A stretch of DNA of 64,000 nucleotides from an uncultured SAR116 cluster alpha proteobacterium (GTDB taxonomy: Bacteria > Pseudomonadota > Alphaproteobacteria > Puniceispirillales > Marisalimonadaceae), in the NCBI GenBank assembly GCA_902550555.1, contig CACCZR010000001.1:22191-86190 (forward strand), written 5' to 3'. A model generated the notes under the pieces. It ran no database searches. It saw only the letters and a list, made by a program, of their open reading frames with translations, and had not been told where the DNA came from. The first letter of the stretch is position 1, and each line of letters starts with the position of its first letter. This document shows positions 9,640-21,562 of this stretch, piece after piece. A program made the translations under genes and the position numbers.

Positions 9640-10869
9640 ATGAATAAACAACTATATAAAAATTTACTTGTTAATGAATTGACAAAAATAAAAAAAGAAA
9701 ACAGATATAGAATTTTTAATGAAATTAAGAAAAATGGTTCTTTTCCAGTAGCTAAAAAAGCCTATAGAAATAAAAGTAAAGATATTCTCATTTGGTGTTC
9801 AAATGATTATCTCGGAATGAGTAGAAATGAGATATCTATAAAAAGAGCAAAAGAATGTCTAGATAATTATGGAATTGGTTCAGGAGGGACAAGAAATATA
9901 TCTGGAACTCATACGCCTCTAGTTAAATTAGAAACTGAATTAGCTAATTTACATTGCAAACAAAAAGCGTTGGTTTTTACATCTGGATACGTAGCAAATG
10001 AAAGTGCAATTGGCGCATTAACAACTATATTTAAGGATTCGATTATATTTTCTGATGAAAAAAACCATGCATCAATCATTTCTGGAATAAAAAAAAATAA
10101 ATCTGAAAAATATATTTTTAATCATAATGACATGATTGATTTAGAAAATAAATTATCTTTAGTGGATGTTAATCGTCCTAAAATTATTATATTCGAATCT
10201 ATTTATTCAATGGATGGAAGTATAGGTAATTTACCTGGAATAGTTAATTTATCCAAAAAATATAATGCGTTCACTTATGTTGATGAAGTTCATGCAGTTG
10301 GTATGTACGGAAAAACAGGTGCAGGAATTTCAGAAAAATATAATTTGCAAAATGATATTGATATTATTCAAGGAACACTAGCCAAAGCTTTTGGAACAAT
10401 AGGAGGCTACATAGCATCTGATGATCTTATCTGTGATGCTATTAGATCCACAGCAAGCGGCTTTATCTTCACCACTTCGCTGCCTCCATTAGTGGCTGAA
10501 AGTGCAAGAGCATCTATTGAATATCTTAAATCTAACAGTGAATTAAGAATTAAGCAGCAAGAAAACGTTGAATTTTTAAAAAATGAACTTTTAAAAAATG
10601 ATATTGAGATACTTCAAAATACGACTCATATTATCCCCGTGATGATTAGAGAGGCTGAATTATGTAATGAAATAAGTAAACACTTACTTGATAACTATGG
10701 TCATTATATACAACCAATTAATTACCCAACTGTAAAAAAAGGAGAAGAGAGGTTAAGAGTTACACCAGGACCATTTCATAATAAAAAAATGATGTCAGAT
10801 TTAGTTAATAGTTTAAAAGAAACATTTAGAAGATTTAATTTTTCAAAATCCAGCATTAATGCAGCGTAA
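9640..10869 (+). CDS. hemA: 5-aminolevulinate synthase
   Basis: This 409-residue alpha-oxoamine synthase condenses glycine and succinyl-CoA to 5-aminolevulinate, the first step of heme synthesis by the Shemin route. Visible motifs are [19 protein letters not shown], the [12 protein letters not shown] aspartate block, and [13 protein letters not shown], in which Lys249 should bind PLP. The C-terminal [10 protein letters not shown] is also typical. ALAS rather than KBL or BioF is favoured by the [10 protein letters not shown] and [13 protein letters not shown] wording and by hemH five bases downstream. Possession of this route is a hallmark of alphaproteobacteria. Confidence 0.95.
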   Translation: MNKQLYKNLLVNELTKIKKENRYRIFNEIKKNGSFPVAKKAYRNKSKDILIWCSNDYLGMSRNEISIKRAKECLDNYGIGSGGTRNISGTHTPLVKLETELANLHCKQKALVFTSGYVANESAIGALTTIFKDSIIFSDEKNHASIISGIKKNKSEKYIFNHNDMIDLENKLSLVDVNRPKIIIFESIYSMDGSIGNLPGIVNLSKKYNAFTYVDEVHAVGMYGKTGAGISEKYNLQNDIDIIQGTLAKAFGTIGGYIASDDLICDAIRSTASGFIFTTSLPPLVAESARASIEYLKSNSELRIKQQENVEFLKNELLKNDIEILQNTTHIIPVMIREAELCNEISKHLLDNYGHYIQPINYPTVKKGEERLRVTPGPFHNKKMMSDLVNSLKETFRRFNFSKSSINAA

Positions 10870-10874
10870 ATAAA

Positions 10875-11891
10875 ATGATACAGAAACCCTCAGATCATAT
10901 AAAAACAAAATTTGATAAAATTGGTATCCTTTTAATTAACTTGGGGACACCTGAAAATACTGATTATTGGTCAATGAGAAAATACCTTAAACAATTTCTA
11001 AGTGATAGACGTGTAATAGATGTGTTTAAACCACTTTGGTGGTTAATCTTAAATGGACCTATCTTGGCCTTAAGACCTCAAAAATCTGGCAAAGCTTATA
11101 AACGAATTTGGGATGAAAAAAAAGGATCACCACTTAAATACATAACAGAAAGCCAGTTAAAAAAAATACAAGATAAGTTTAAATCAAATGATACATTAAT
11201 ATTTGATTATTCAATGAGATATGGGAAACCATCAATAAATGAAAAACTTGAACTTTTATTTCAAAAAGGTTGTTCTAAATTATTAATTTTGCCACTTTAT
11301 CCTCAGTACTCTGCAAGTACCACAGCATCAGTACAAGATGAAGTGTTTAAATGGTTATTAAAAAAAAGATGGCAACCATCCATTAGAACTATAGCCCCTT
11401 GGTTTGATGATGACAAATATATTACTAATATTGCAAACTCAATTCAGAAATCATTTAAAAAAGCTGGAAAACCTGAGCATCTTATTGTTTCTTTTCATGG
11501 TGTTCCAAGAAGATATTTATTATTAGGTGATCCTTATCATTGTCATTGCCAAAAAACTGGAAGATTAATAAAAGAAAAACTTAAATGGCCAGATAATAAA
11601 TTTACCGTTTCGTTTCAATCAAGATTTGGGCCTGAAGAGTGGTTAAAACCTTACACTGATGAAACCTTAATGGAACTTGCCAAAAATGGAATAAAAAAAA
11701 TCAGTATAATTTCTCCTGGTTTCGTTACAGACTGTCTAGAAACACTTGATGAAATCAAAAATGAGGCTCTAGAAACTTTTCAAGAGCATGGTGGAAAAAA
11801 TTTAAATTATATAAATTGTTTAAATGATGGGGAAGAAGGTATTTCATTATTATCTAAATTAATTCAAAATAATATTAAAGGATGGAATTAA
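10875..11891 (+). CDS. hemH: Ferrochelatase
   Basis: This 338-residue protein inserts ferrous iron into protoporphyrin IX, the last step of heme synthesis, at the membrane surface. It has the family N-terminus KIGILLINLGTPEN, the PLYPQYSASTTASV block, the catalytic-histidine motif SFHGVPRRYLLLGDPYHCHCQKT, and FVTDCLETLDEI with the conserved glutamate. It starts 5 bases after hemA and is almost certainly co-transcribed with it, pairing the first and last enzymes of the pathway. Confidence 0.96.
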   Translation: MIQKPSDHIKTKFDKIGILLINLGTPENTDYWSMRKYLKQFLSDRRVIDVFKPLWWLILNGPILALRPQKSGKAYKRIWDEKKGSPLKYITESQLKKIQDKFKSNDTLIFDYSMRYGKPSINEKLELLFQKGCSKLLILPLYPQYSASTTASVQDEVFKWLLKKRWQPSIRTIAPWFDDDKYITNIANSIQKSFKKAGKPEHLIVSFHGVPRRYLLLGDPYHCHCQKTGRLIKEKLKWPDNKFTVSFQSRFGPEEWLKPYTDETLMELAKNGIKKISIISPGFVTDCLETLDEIKNEALETFQEHGGKNLNYINCLNDGEEGISLLSKLIQNNIKGWN

Positions 11892-11913
11892 TTTTAATTA
11901 AATTAAACCAATA

Positions 11914-11941
11914 TTTACATTTTTTAAAAAGATTGTATATT
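11914..11941 (+). promoter_or_regulatory. Predicted promoter of tRNA-Gly
   Basis: TTTACA (11914-11919), a 16-base spacer and TATATT (11936-11941) end 10 bases before the mature tRNA 5' end. The element is plausible by position, with only moderate match to consensus. Confidence 0.4.
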
Positions 11942-11951
11942 ACCAATACAT

Positions 11952-12025
11952 GCGGGTATTGTGTAGTGGTAAGACCTCAGCCTTCCAAGCTGATGACGCG
12001 AGTTCGATTCTCGCTACCCGCTCCA
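11952..12025 (+). tRNA. tRNA-Gly (anticodon TCC)
   Basis: The sequence folds as a 74-base cloverleaf. The acceptor stem is GCGGGTA with TACCCGC. The D-arm includes GTAGTGGTAAGAC, the anticodon arm is TCAGC-CTTCCAA-GCTGA with anticodon TCC, and the T-arm contains GCGAGTTCGATTCTCGC. The CCA end is encoded. Confidence 0.97.
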
Positions 12026-12041
12026 TAAAAATATATAAATT

Positions 12042-12899
12042 TTATTTAAAATTTAAATAAAGTATTACGGATACGCTAGATAATATTAAAGCCCCCCCCA
12101 ATAAAGTTGTCAAACTTGGTAGATTTTGAAGAAATAAATAGTCAATTATTATTGAAAAAACAGGAATTAAAAATAAAAAAAACGATGCTTTATTTGCACC
12201 AAAATAACCTACTGAATATGTCCAAGTATAATAACCTAAAAGTGTTGGAAATAAAGTTAGCCAAACAAGAGCAAATATACTCTTTTCATCTAAAATACTG
12301 ACTGAGTTTAAAGTTGAATTGAACCAGAATAACATTGGAATTGTTCCAAAAACTAGAGTTAAAGATAATGAAATAGCAACGCCATATTTATCTATTAATG
12401 GTTTTACAATATGAAAATAACTTGCAGTCAATAAAGCAGCAAAAAATATTAAAAATGCACCCTCATTCAAAATAGTGTCTAATTGTCTTTCTAATGAAAT
12501 TATAAACACACCTACAATACATATAATTATACCAACCCAGTAGTAAGCTTTTATCTTTTCTTTTAATAAATAGAAACCAATTAAAAATGCAAAAAGTGGA
12601 TTACAATTTACTATAAAACTACTTGCACCTGCGCTAACTGAAGTTTGTCCTGTATTTAAAAAAAAATTATATAAAAAAATTCCAAAAAAGCCTGATAAAA
12701 AAAAACGAAGATAATCTCTCATTGAAATATTTAACTTAGTTTTTAAAAAGTATAATAATCCCAAAATACCGGGTAATAAAAATCTACCTAAAGCTAGCTC
12801 CATGGGGTTTAAATCTTTTAAAAGGTATGACATTGCTGGAAAGGATGATCCCCAGACTAAAATTGTTATTAAAAGATAAAAAAAGGGTTTTATGGTCAT
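12042..12899 (-). CDS. DMT-superfamily EamA-type transporter
   Basis: This 285-residue protein has about ten hydrophobic helices and two EamA repeats: FPAMSYLLKDLNPMELALGRF in the first half and LLGYYTWTYSVGYFGANKASFFLFLIPVFSIIIDYLFL in the second. This is the drug/metabolite exporter fold of the inner membrane, and the substrate is unknown. A run of eight Gs in the coding strand (plus-strand C8 at 12092-12099) encodes GG near the C-terminus and is unusual in so AT-rich a sequence. It lies 5 bases after the solute-binding-like gene and may share its transcript. Confidence 0.87.
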   Translation of the reverse strand: MTIKPFFYLLITILVWGSSFPAMSYLLKDLNPMELALGRFLLPGILGLLYFLKTKLNISMRDYLRFFLSGFFGIFLYNFFLNTGQTSVSAGASSFIVNCNPLFAFLIGFYLLKEKIKAYYWVGIIICIVGVFIISLERQLDTILNEGAFLIFFAALLTASYFHIVKPLIDKYGVAISLSLTLVFGTIPMLFWFNSTLNSVSILDEKSIFALVWLTLFPTLLGYYTWTYSVGYFGANKASFFLFLIPVFSIIIDYLFLQNLPSLTTLLGGALILSSVSVILYLNFK

Positions 12900-12904
12900 T
12901 GAAA

Positions 12905-13633
12905 TTAATTTGATTTTGGAATACTTAATTTTTTATCTACATTATGCTTTTGTAAAGAGTTTTTAATATACCCATTCTCTATAGCTTCAAATATTATTGA
13001 ATTAATAAATTCAATAACTTCAGGATAATTCTTTTTAAAACCAACTGATTGCTTTATAAATGTAAATGGTTCATCAATAATCCTATCATTATTTTTCAAT
13101 AGCATTTCATCAATTAACTTTGGTCTTAAACCAGCTAACACATTTGCTTTACTAGACCTATAATAAGTATGAGAATCGTCAATCGATTTAACTCTAACTA
13201 TTTTAGAGAATTTAAAATTTGATTTGAGCCATAAATCATAAGCGCTCCTATCTGCAACAACAATTGTATTTTCTTCTTTGTCAATATCCTGATTTGTAAG
13301 AAGACCGGATTTATTTTTAACTAAAAAGTTTGCATCTATTAAAACATATGGATTACAAAAGTCTATTGTATTACCTCTTTCGGGTTCAAAAGCGATATTA
13401 CCTATATCCCAAACATCCTCATTTACAACATCAGCTAAATGCCCTGGTCTTTCAAACAAAATAAATTTACATTTAACATCAATTTTTTTTGCAATTAATT
13501 TTGCAATATCAGGTGATATGCCAATTGGATCACCATCTTCATTTTTACCCACAACAAGTAAAAAATTACTCATGTTAATTCCAACTCTTAAATATCCCTT
13601 TGGTGCTATTGTTTGTTTTATTTCATATATCAT
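12905..13633 (-). CDS. Periplasmic solute-binding-like domain protein (SBP_bac_3 type) without signal peptide
   Basis: The fold matches extracellular solute-binding family 3: APKGYLRVGINMSNFLLV, GISPDIAKLIAKKIDVKCKFILF, VWDIGNIAFEPERGNTIDFCNPYV, and a second lobe ending in NSIIFEAIENGYIKNSL. These proteins normally bind amino acids in the periplasm, but there is no signal peptide. The track start at 13645 is a TTG inside TTGGAG, which is really the SD; the ATG at 13633 six bases later is the likely start (MIYEIKQTIAP). No ABC permease or ATPase is adjacent. It could be a cytoplasmic sensor-like or dehydratase-like relative. Confidence 0.75.
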   Translation of the reverse strand: MIYEIKQTIAPKGYLRVGINMSNFLLVVGKNEDGDPIGISPDIAKLIAKKIDVKCKFILFERPGHLADVVNEDVWDIGNIAFEPERGNTIDFCNPYVLIDANFLVKNKSGLLTNQDIDKEENTIVVADRSAYDLWLKSNFKFSKIVRVKSIDDSHTYYRSSKANVLAGLRPKLIDEMLLKNNDRIIDEPFTFIKQSVGFKKNYPEVIEFINSIIFEAIENGYIKNSLQKHNVDKKLSIPKSN

Positions 13634-13695
13634 TTCAATCTCCAAAACATCTAAAAAACTATTGTTATTATATATTTTTAAAATACAATTAAATT

Positions 13696-14037
13696 ATGAA
13701 ATATTTTATTGCCATTATTAAACCTTTTAAACTTGATGATGTTAGAAAAGCTTTAACTCAAATTGGAGTTGAAGGTTTAACCGCTTCAGAAGTAAGAGGT
13801 TTTGGCAGACAAAGAGGCCAAACTGAAATTTATAGAGGAACTGAGTATAGCGTTTCTTTTGTACCAAAACTTAAGATTGAATTAGCTGTTCCAGACGAAT
13901 TAGAAGAAAAAGTTTTGGAAACCCTAAACAAAAGTGCAAATACTGGTCAAATAGGTGATGGTAAAATCTTTGTATTTGATATTAAAAGCGCAACTAGAAT
14001 AAGAACTGGTGAAACAGGAAATGATGCCTTGTCTTAA
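13696..14037 (+). CDS. glnB: Nitrogen regulatory protein P-II
   Basis: This 113-residue PII protein is complete. It begins MKYFIAIIKPFKLDDVRKAL. The T-loop carries the uridylylation tyrosine Tyr51 in GTEYSVSF, and the C-loop signature is TGQIGDGKIFVFDI. PII trimers sense 2-oxoglutarate, ATP and ADP and control glutamine synthetase, AmtB and nitrogen transcription. Neither glnA nor amtB is adjacent, so GlnB versus GlnK cannot be decided from context. No good SD precedes the ATG. It is convergent with queG, with one base between the stops. Confidence 0.93.
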   Translation: MKYFIAIIKPFKLDDVRKALTQIGVEGLTASEVRGFGRQRGQTEIYRGTEYSVSFVPKLKIELAVPDELEEKVLETLNKSANTGQIGDGKIFVFDIKSATRIRTGETGNDALS

Positions 14038-14038
14038 A

Positions 14039-17238
<3,200 letters not shown>

Positions 17239-17241
17239 AGT

Positions 17242-18177
17242 CTATTTAAATATTTGAATTACACCAACTATCTTTTCATCATTATTTCTAACAATTAATG
17301 ATTGTAATCTAGCCTCTTTCATTCTCTCGTGAGCTACTTGTAAGTTATCATTCTCATACGCCGTCATAGGTGATTTATTTAAAATATCTTTTATTTCTAT
17401 TTTAGTAAAATCGTCAGACATTAATAATGATCTTCTTAGGTCACCATCTGTGATAATGCCTTCAAGTTTTTCTTCATTTCCAATTAATGCTAATCCTAAC
17501 CTACTTTCTGTCATTTTTAGAACAACTTCTTTCATAGTCCCATTTTTATTCACAAAAGGTAAATTTTGAGTAATCATTTCGTCCTTAACGCTCAATAACA
17601 ATCTTCTACCTAGAGATCCACCAGGATGGGTTAGTGCAAAATCCTCTTGTTTAAAGTTTTTTAAATTCATTAAAGAAACTGCTAATGCATCACCAATTAT
17701 TAAAGTTGTTAAAGTTGATGTAGTTGGAGCCAAATTTAATGGGCAAGCTTCTTTATCTACAGATATGTTTAAAACAATATCTGAATTATTTGCTAGATTA
17801 GAATTTAATTCACCAGTCATTGCAATTATTTTAACTTTCAATCTCTTTAATGCAGGTAAAAGTGCCAAAATCTCATCAGTTTCACCTGAATAAGATATTA
17901 AAATAATAATGCTTTTTGATTGAACTATACCTAAATCGCCATGGATAGCCTCACCAGGATGCAAGAAATAACTTGGCGTTCCAGTTGATGCTAAGGTAGC
18001 AGAAATTTTTCTTCCAACTAAACCTGATTTTCCCATGCCACAAACAACTATGTGACCATCTGAAGAATTAATTAACTTTACAGCTTTTTCAAATTCTGGA
18101 TCAAAAAGTTTTTCGAGTCTATTAATTGCATTTTGATAAGTTTTTGTTAAATTTAAAAATGTTTCTTTTATTTGCAC
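17242..18177 (-). CDS. kdsD: Arabinose-5-phosphate isomerase (KdsD/KpsF family)
   Basis: This 311-residue protein has an N-terminal SIS domain (VVCGMGKSGLVGRKISATLASTGTPSYFLHPGEAIHGDLG and LISYSGETDE) and two C-terminal CBS modules, the first with GIITDGDLRRSL and the second with LIVRNNDEKIVGVIQIF. It converts ribulose-5-phosphate to arabinose-5-phosphate for Kdo and LPS synthesis, consistent with lptD elsewhere in the window. No kdsA, kdsB or kdsC genes are adjacent. Confidence 0.93.
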   Translation of the reverse strand: MQIKETFLNLTKTYQNAINRLEKLFDPEFEKAVKLINSSDGHIVVCGMGKSGLVGRKISATLASTGTPSYFLHPGEAIHGDLGIVQSKSIIILISYSGETDEILALLPALKRLKVKIIAMTGELNSNLANNSDIVLNISVDKEACPLNLAPTTSTLTTLIIGDALAVSLMNLKNFKQEDFALTHPGGSLGRRLLLSVKDEMITQNLPFVNKNGTMKEVVLKMTESRLGLALIGNEEKLEGIITDGDLRRSLLMSDDFTKIEIKDILNKSPMTAYENDNLQVAHERMKEARLQSLIVRNNDEKIVGVIQIFK

Positions 18178-18224
18178 TTAATGACCTTTTTTTGATTTAC
18201 TATGTATATAATTAATTTATTGAT

Positions 18225-18992
18225 ATGACAATGAAAATACACTTCACATCATCGAACAGTAAAGAAGCCATCTCTCTTAAATCCAAATATTCGGAACTTT
18301 ACAATCAAGCTAATTTAAGTGAAGCAGATGTAATTGTGGCTATAGGTGGTGACGGAGAAATGTTAAAAGCTTTAAGACTTGCAATTAGAAACAACTCTTC
18401 TGTTTTTGGTTTGAATAAAGGTCATATTGGTTTCTTGATGAATAAAATTAATAAAACAAATTTGATTAAGAGAATAAATAAAGCTAGTCAATTAACTGTC
18501 CATCCTCTCGAGATGGAGTGTTTTAATCATAAAGGAAAAAAACAAACATTTCTTGGGATAAATGAAATTTCATTATTCAGAAATACAAATCAAAGCTCAA
18601 TTATTTCTATTTCAGTTGACGGAGTTGAAAGACTAAGAGATTTATATTGTGACGGAATTTTAGTTTCCACTCCAGTAGGTTCAACGGCTTATAATTACTC
18701 TGCAAAAGGGCCAATTATACCACTTAAATCCGATATACTTGCATTAACACCAATAAGTCCATTCAGGCCAAGAAATTGGCAAGGAGCTTTGCTAAATAAT
18801 AATTCAATTGTTACATTCACAATAAAAAATCCAGAATATAGACCAGTTAATGCCAGTGCAGACTCAGAAGAAGTTAAAAACATTAAAAAAGTAATAATTA
18901 AATTGAGAAAAGATATTAATATAAAACTTTTACATGATCCTGAAGACAATATGGAAAACAGACATTTAAAAGAACAATTTTTAATAGATTAA
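18225..18992 (+). CDS. nadK: NAD kinase
   Basis: This 255-residue protein phosphorylates NAD to NADP. It has the catalytic VAIGGDGEMLKALR (GGDG motif), GLNKGHIGFLMN, NEISLFRN, CDGILVSTPVGSTAYNYSAKGPI and the C-terminal NASADSEEV. The size matches the short alphaproteobacterial form. A second in-frame ATG lies two codons after the chosen start. It is convergent with the ABC exporter, their ends overlapping by 4 bases. Confidence 0.95.
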   Translation: MTMKIHFTSSNSKEAISLKSKYSELYNQANLSEADVIVAIGGDGEMLKALRLAIRNNSSVFGLNKGHIGFLMNKINKTNLIKRINKASQLTVHPLEMECFNHKGKKQTFLGINEISLFRNTNQSSIISISVDGVERLRDLYCDGILVSTPVGSTAYNYSAKGPIIPLKSDILALTPISPFRPRNWQGALLNNNSIVTFTIKNPEYRPVNASADSEEVKNIKKVIIKLRKDINIKLLHDPEDNMENRHLKEQFLID

Positions 18993-20794
18993 ATAACTTG
19001 TTTTTTTATCTCTTTTTGCTTGTTCCACATTTCAAAATATAATCCTTTATTTTTTATCAAATTACTGTGTTTTCCTTGTTCAATTATTTTTCCTTTAGAC
19101 ATAACTACAATCTTATCAGAGTTACGAATGGTCGTTAATCTATGAGCAATTATAATTTTCGTAATATTTTTGAAATATTCATCTATTGAGTCCAAGACTA
19201 GTTTCTCTGTTTTAGTGTCAAGAGCTGAAGTTGCTTCATCTAAAATTAAAATTTTTGGTTTTTTCAACATCATTCTAGCGATTGCTATCCTTTGCTTTTC
19301 TCCACCTGATAATTTTAAACCTCTTTCACCAACAATAGTTTCATACTTTAAATCTAAAGATTCAATAAAGTCATCTAAATTACAAAGTTTAACTACTTTT
19401 CTGATTTCTTTCATAGAGGCATTTGCGTTTCCATAAGAAAGATTATAACCTATTGTATTATTAAACATGATGGTATCTTGAGGAACAACGCCAATAATTG
19501 ATCTTATAGAATCCATTTTACAATCTTTTAATTTTTGATTATCTATTGAAATTTCACCTTTATGAGGATCATAAAATCTAAAAAGTAACTTAGTTAAAGT
19601 AGATTTTCCACAACCTGTTGGTCCGACAATTGCTGTACTTTTACCTCCTTCTATTTCAAGATTTAAATTTTTAATGATATTTCTAGAATTATAGTTGAAA
19701 CCTAAGTTTGAAATGTTTATTTCACCATTGTGAAATTTAAAATTTTTGGCATTATCTTGATCAAGTATATCTAACTTTTCATTCATTAATTCAAACATTT
19801 TTTTCATATCAAAAATTGATTGTCTTATCTCCCTATAAACATATCCTAAAAATTCTAATGGAACATATAATTGAAGCAAGAATGTGTTTACAACAACAAA
19901 ATCACCAAGGCTCATTTTTTCATGGTAAATATCATATGCAGCCATAGACATAATAGAAAATAAACCCAAAGAAATAATTAAACCTTGTCCTAGATTTACC
20001 GCTGTAAGTGATAATCTTGTTTTTACAGCTTTGTCTTCATAATCTTTGAGAGCATTGTTATAAGAATTTATTTCTTTAATTTCAGAATTAAAATATTTCA
20101 CTGTTTCATAATTAAGTAAACTATCAACCATTTTGGTTCCTGCATTTTCATCAGATTCATTCATTTTTTTTCTGATTAAGATTCTCCATTCAGTAAGTTT
20201 AAAAGTGAAAATACCGTAAAGAAAAACAGTTAATAATGTAGCAGCACAATAAAAAAAACCAAACGTTGTCCAAAGTACCACGCCTACCATTATCACTTCT
20301 AAAACAACAGGTATAACTTCAAAAATACTGAATCTTAATAAAAGCTCTATTCCTTTAGCACCTCTATCAAGAGCTCTAGATAATCCTCCTGTTTTTCTAT
20401 TAAGGTGAAAATTTAAAGATAAGTTATGCAGATGTTGAAAGGCAAATAATGCTGCAGCTCTTACAGATTTTTGAGCAACTTTTATGAAAACAAATTGTTT
20501 AGCTTCATCAAAAAAAACCTTGGCAAAGCGAGCAAAACCATAACAACCAATTAATACAATTATTAAATAAAAATTTGATAATTCTTTTTTATTTACTAAA
20601 TCAACAGAATATCCATATAAAAATGGAACCAATATATTAGTTAATGTTCCCAAACAAAGAAAAAAAATAGCTACAAAAATTCGAACTGGAATTTCAGTAT
20701 TACCTTTTGGAATAACAAAGTTATAAAGTTGTTTGAATATAGAAAGGAAATCCAATGTACTTGGATTTATTGTTTCATTAACATTATTTTTCAT
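18989..20794 (-). CDS. ATM1-type ABC exporter (fused permease and ATPase)
   Basis: This 601-residue half-transporter has a six-helix ABC membrane domain (residues about 35-320) followed by an ATPase with Walker A VGPTGCGKSTLTKL, signature LKLSGGEKQR and Walker B ILILDEATSALDTKT. The stretches NLSLNFHLNRKTGGLSRALDRG and VVNTFLLQLYVPLEFLGYVYREIRQ are typical of the ATM1/heavy-metal group, which exports glutathione-linked sulfur or Fe-S precursors in mitochondria and alphaproteobacteria. It sits 6 bases after sufA at the end of the SUF operon, supporting a role in Fe-S or sulfur handling. Confidence 0.9.
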   Translation of the reverse strand: MKNNVNETINPSTLDFLSIFKQLYNFVIPKGNTEIPVRIFVAIFFLCLGTLTNILVPFLYGYSVDLVNKKELSNFYLIIVLIGCYGFARFAKVFFDEAKQFVFIKVAQKSVRAAALFAFQHLHNLSLNFHLNRKTGGLSRALDRGAKGIELLLRFSIFEVIPVVLEVIMVGVVLWTTFGFFYCAATLLTVFLYGIFTFKLTEWRILIRKKMNESDENAGTKMVDSLLNYETVKYFNSEIKEINSYNNALKDYEDKAVKTRLSLTAVNLGQGLIISLGLFSIMSMAAYDIYHEKMSLGDFVVVNTFLLQLYVPLEFLGYVYREIRQSIFDMKKMFELMNEKLDILDQDNAKNFKFHNGEINISNLGFNYNSRNIIKNLNLEIEGGKSTAIVGPTGCGKSTLTKLLFRFYDPHKGEISIDNQKLKDCKMDSIRSIIGVVPQDTIMFNNTIGYNLSYGNANASMKEIRKVVKLCNLDDFIESLDLKYETIVGERGLKLSGGEKQRIAIARMMLKKPKILILDEATSALDTKTEKLVLDSIDEYFKNITKIIIAHRLTTIRNSDKIVVMSKGKIIEQGKHSNLIKNKGLYFEMWNKQKEIKKQVI

Positions 20795-20800
20795 TGAAAA

Positions 20801-21151
20801 TTAAGAGTTTGATACTGTGAAACTTTCACCACATCCACATCTCGAAATTTCATTTGGATTTTCGAATTCGAAGCCTGAACTAAATTTACTTTCTTTATAA
20901 TCCATTTTTGATCCAATTAAAAACATTGTTGCAGCAGGATCAACTAAAATAAGTACGTCATCAACAATTACTTTTTCTTCAAATGGTTTTACTTCTTTAG
21001 CGTAATCAATATTATATTTCAAACCTGAACAACCAGCTGTTTTAATACCAACTCTTAATCCAACGATATCATTACCTGTTTTTTTCATGAGGAATTTGAC
21101 TCTATTTAATGCAGCGTCCGTAATAGTCAAAATTTGTTTGTTATTTTCCAT
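20801..21151 (-). CDS. sufA: A-type Fe-S carrier protein SufA/ErpA-like
   Basis: This 116-residue HesB/IscA-family protein has the three cluster-binding cysteines in KTAGCSGLKYNIDY and, near the end, RCGCGESFTV. A-type proteins take Fe-S clusters from the SufBCD scaffold and pass them to target enzymes. It abuts the DUF59 gene upstream and is followed by the ATM1-type exporter. ErpA or IscA naming is possible; the operon context favours SufA. Confidence 0.92.
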   Translation of the reverse strand: MENNKQILTITDAALNRVKFLMKKTGNDIVGLRVGIKTAGCSGLKYNIDYAKEVKPFEEKVIVDDVLILVDPAATMFLIGSKMDYKESKFSSGFEFENPNEISRCGCGESFTVSNS

Positions 21152-21562
21152 TTATATATCTAACGCTAATTTAGCGTCCTCGCTCATTCTTTCTTTTGTC
21201 CACGGTGGATCCCACACAAGCTCTACTTCAATTAGACCTATATTTTTAATTTTAGTCAACTCATCTGCAACCTGTTTTGGTAATTCACCTGCAACAGGGC
21301 ACCCAGGTGATGTTAAAGACATTTTTATATACACATTATTACCCTTTGATATATTTATGTCATATATAAGACCTAAATCATAAATATTGACTGGTATCTC
21401 TGGATCATAAACATTTGTTAAATTAGAAATTATATCATTTTCACATACTGAAATTTTATCAAAAGTATTTTTACTCCCTAACTTTACTATAAATGGTTTT
21501 GTTGAACCTTTTGGGTAGTTTGGTATAAAATCATAAAGCGTTTTTGTATCTTTATTCATCAT
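21152..21562 (-). CDS. sufT: SUF-associated DUF59/MIP18-family protein (SufT-like)
   Basis: This 136-residue protein carries the MIP18 core: NLTNVYDPEIPVNIYDLGLIYDI, MSLTSPGCPVAGELP with the conserved cysteine, and VELVWDPPWTKERMSEDAKLAL. An N-terminal extension of about 40 residues precedes the domain, as in alphaproteobacterial Suf operon versions. SufT proteins assist Fe-S maturation. It lies between sufS (4-base overlap) and sufA (directly adjoining). Confidence 0.9.
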   Translation of the reverse strand: MMNKDTKTLYDFIPNYPKGSTKPFIVKLGSKNTFDKISVCENDIISNLTNVYDPEIPVNIYDLGLIYDINISKGNNVYIKMSLTSPGCPVAGELPKQVADELTKIKNIGLIEVELVWDPPWTKERMSEDAKLALDI

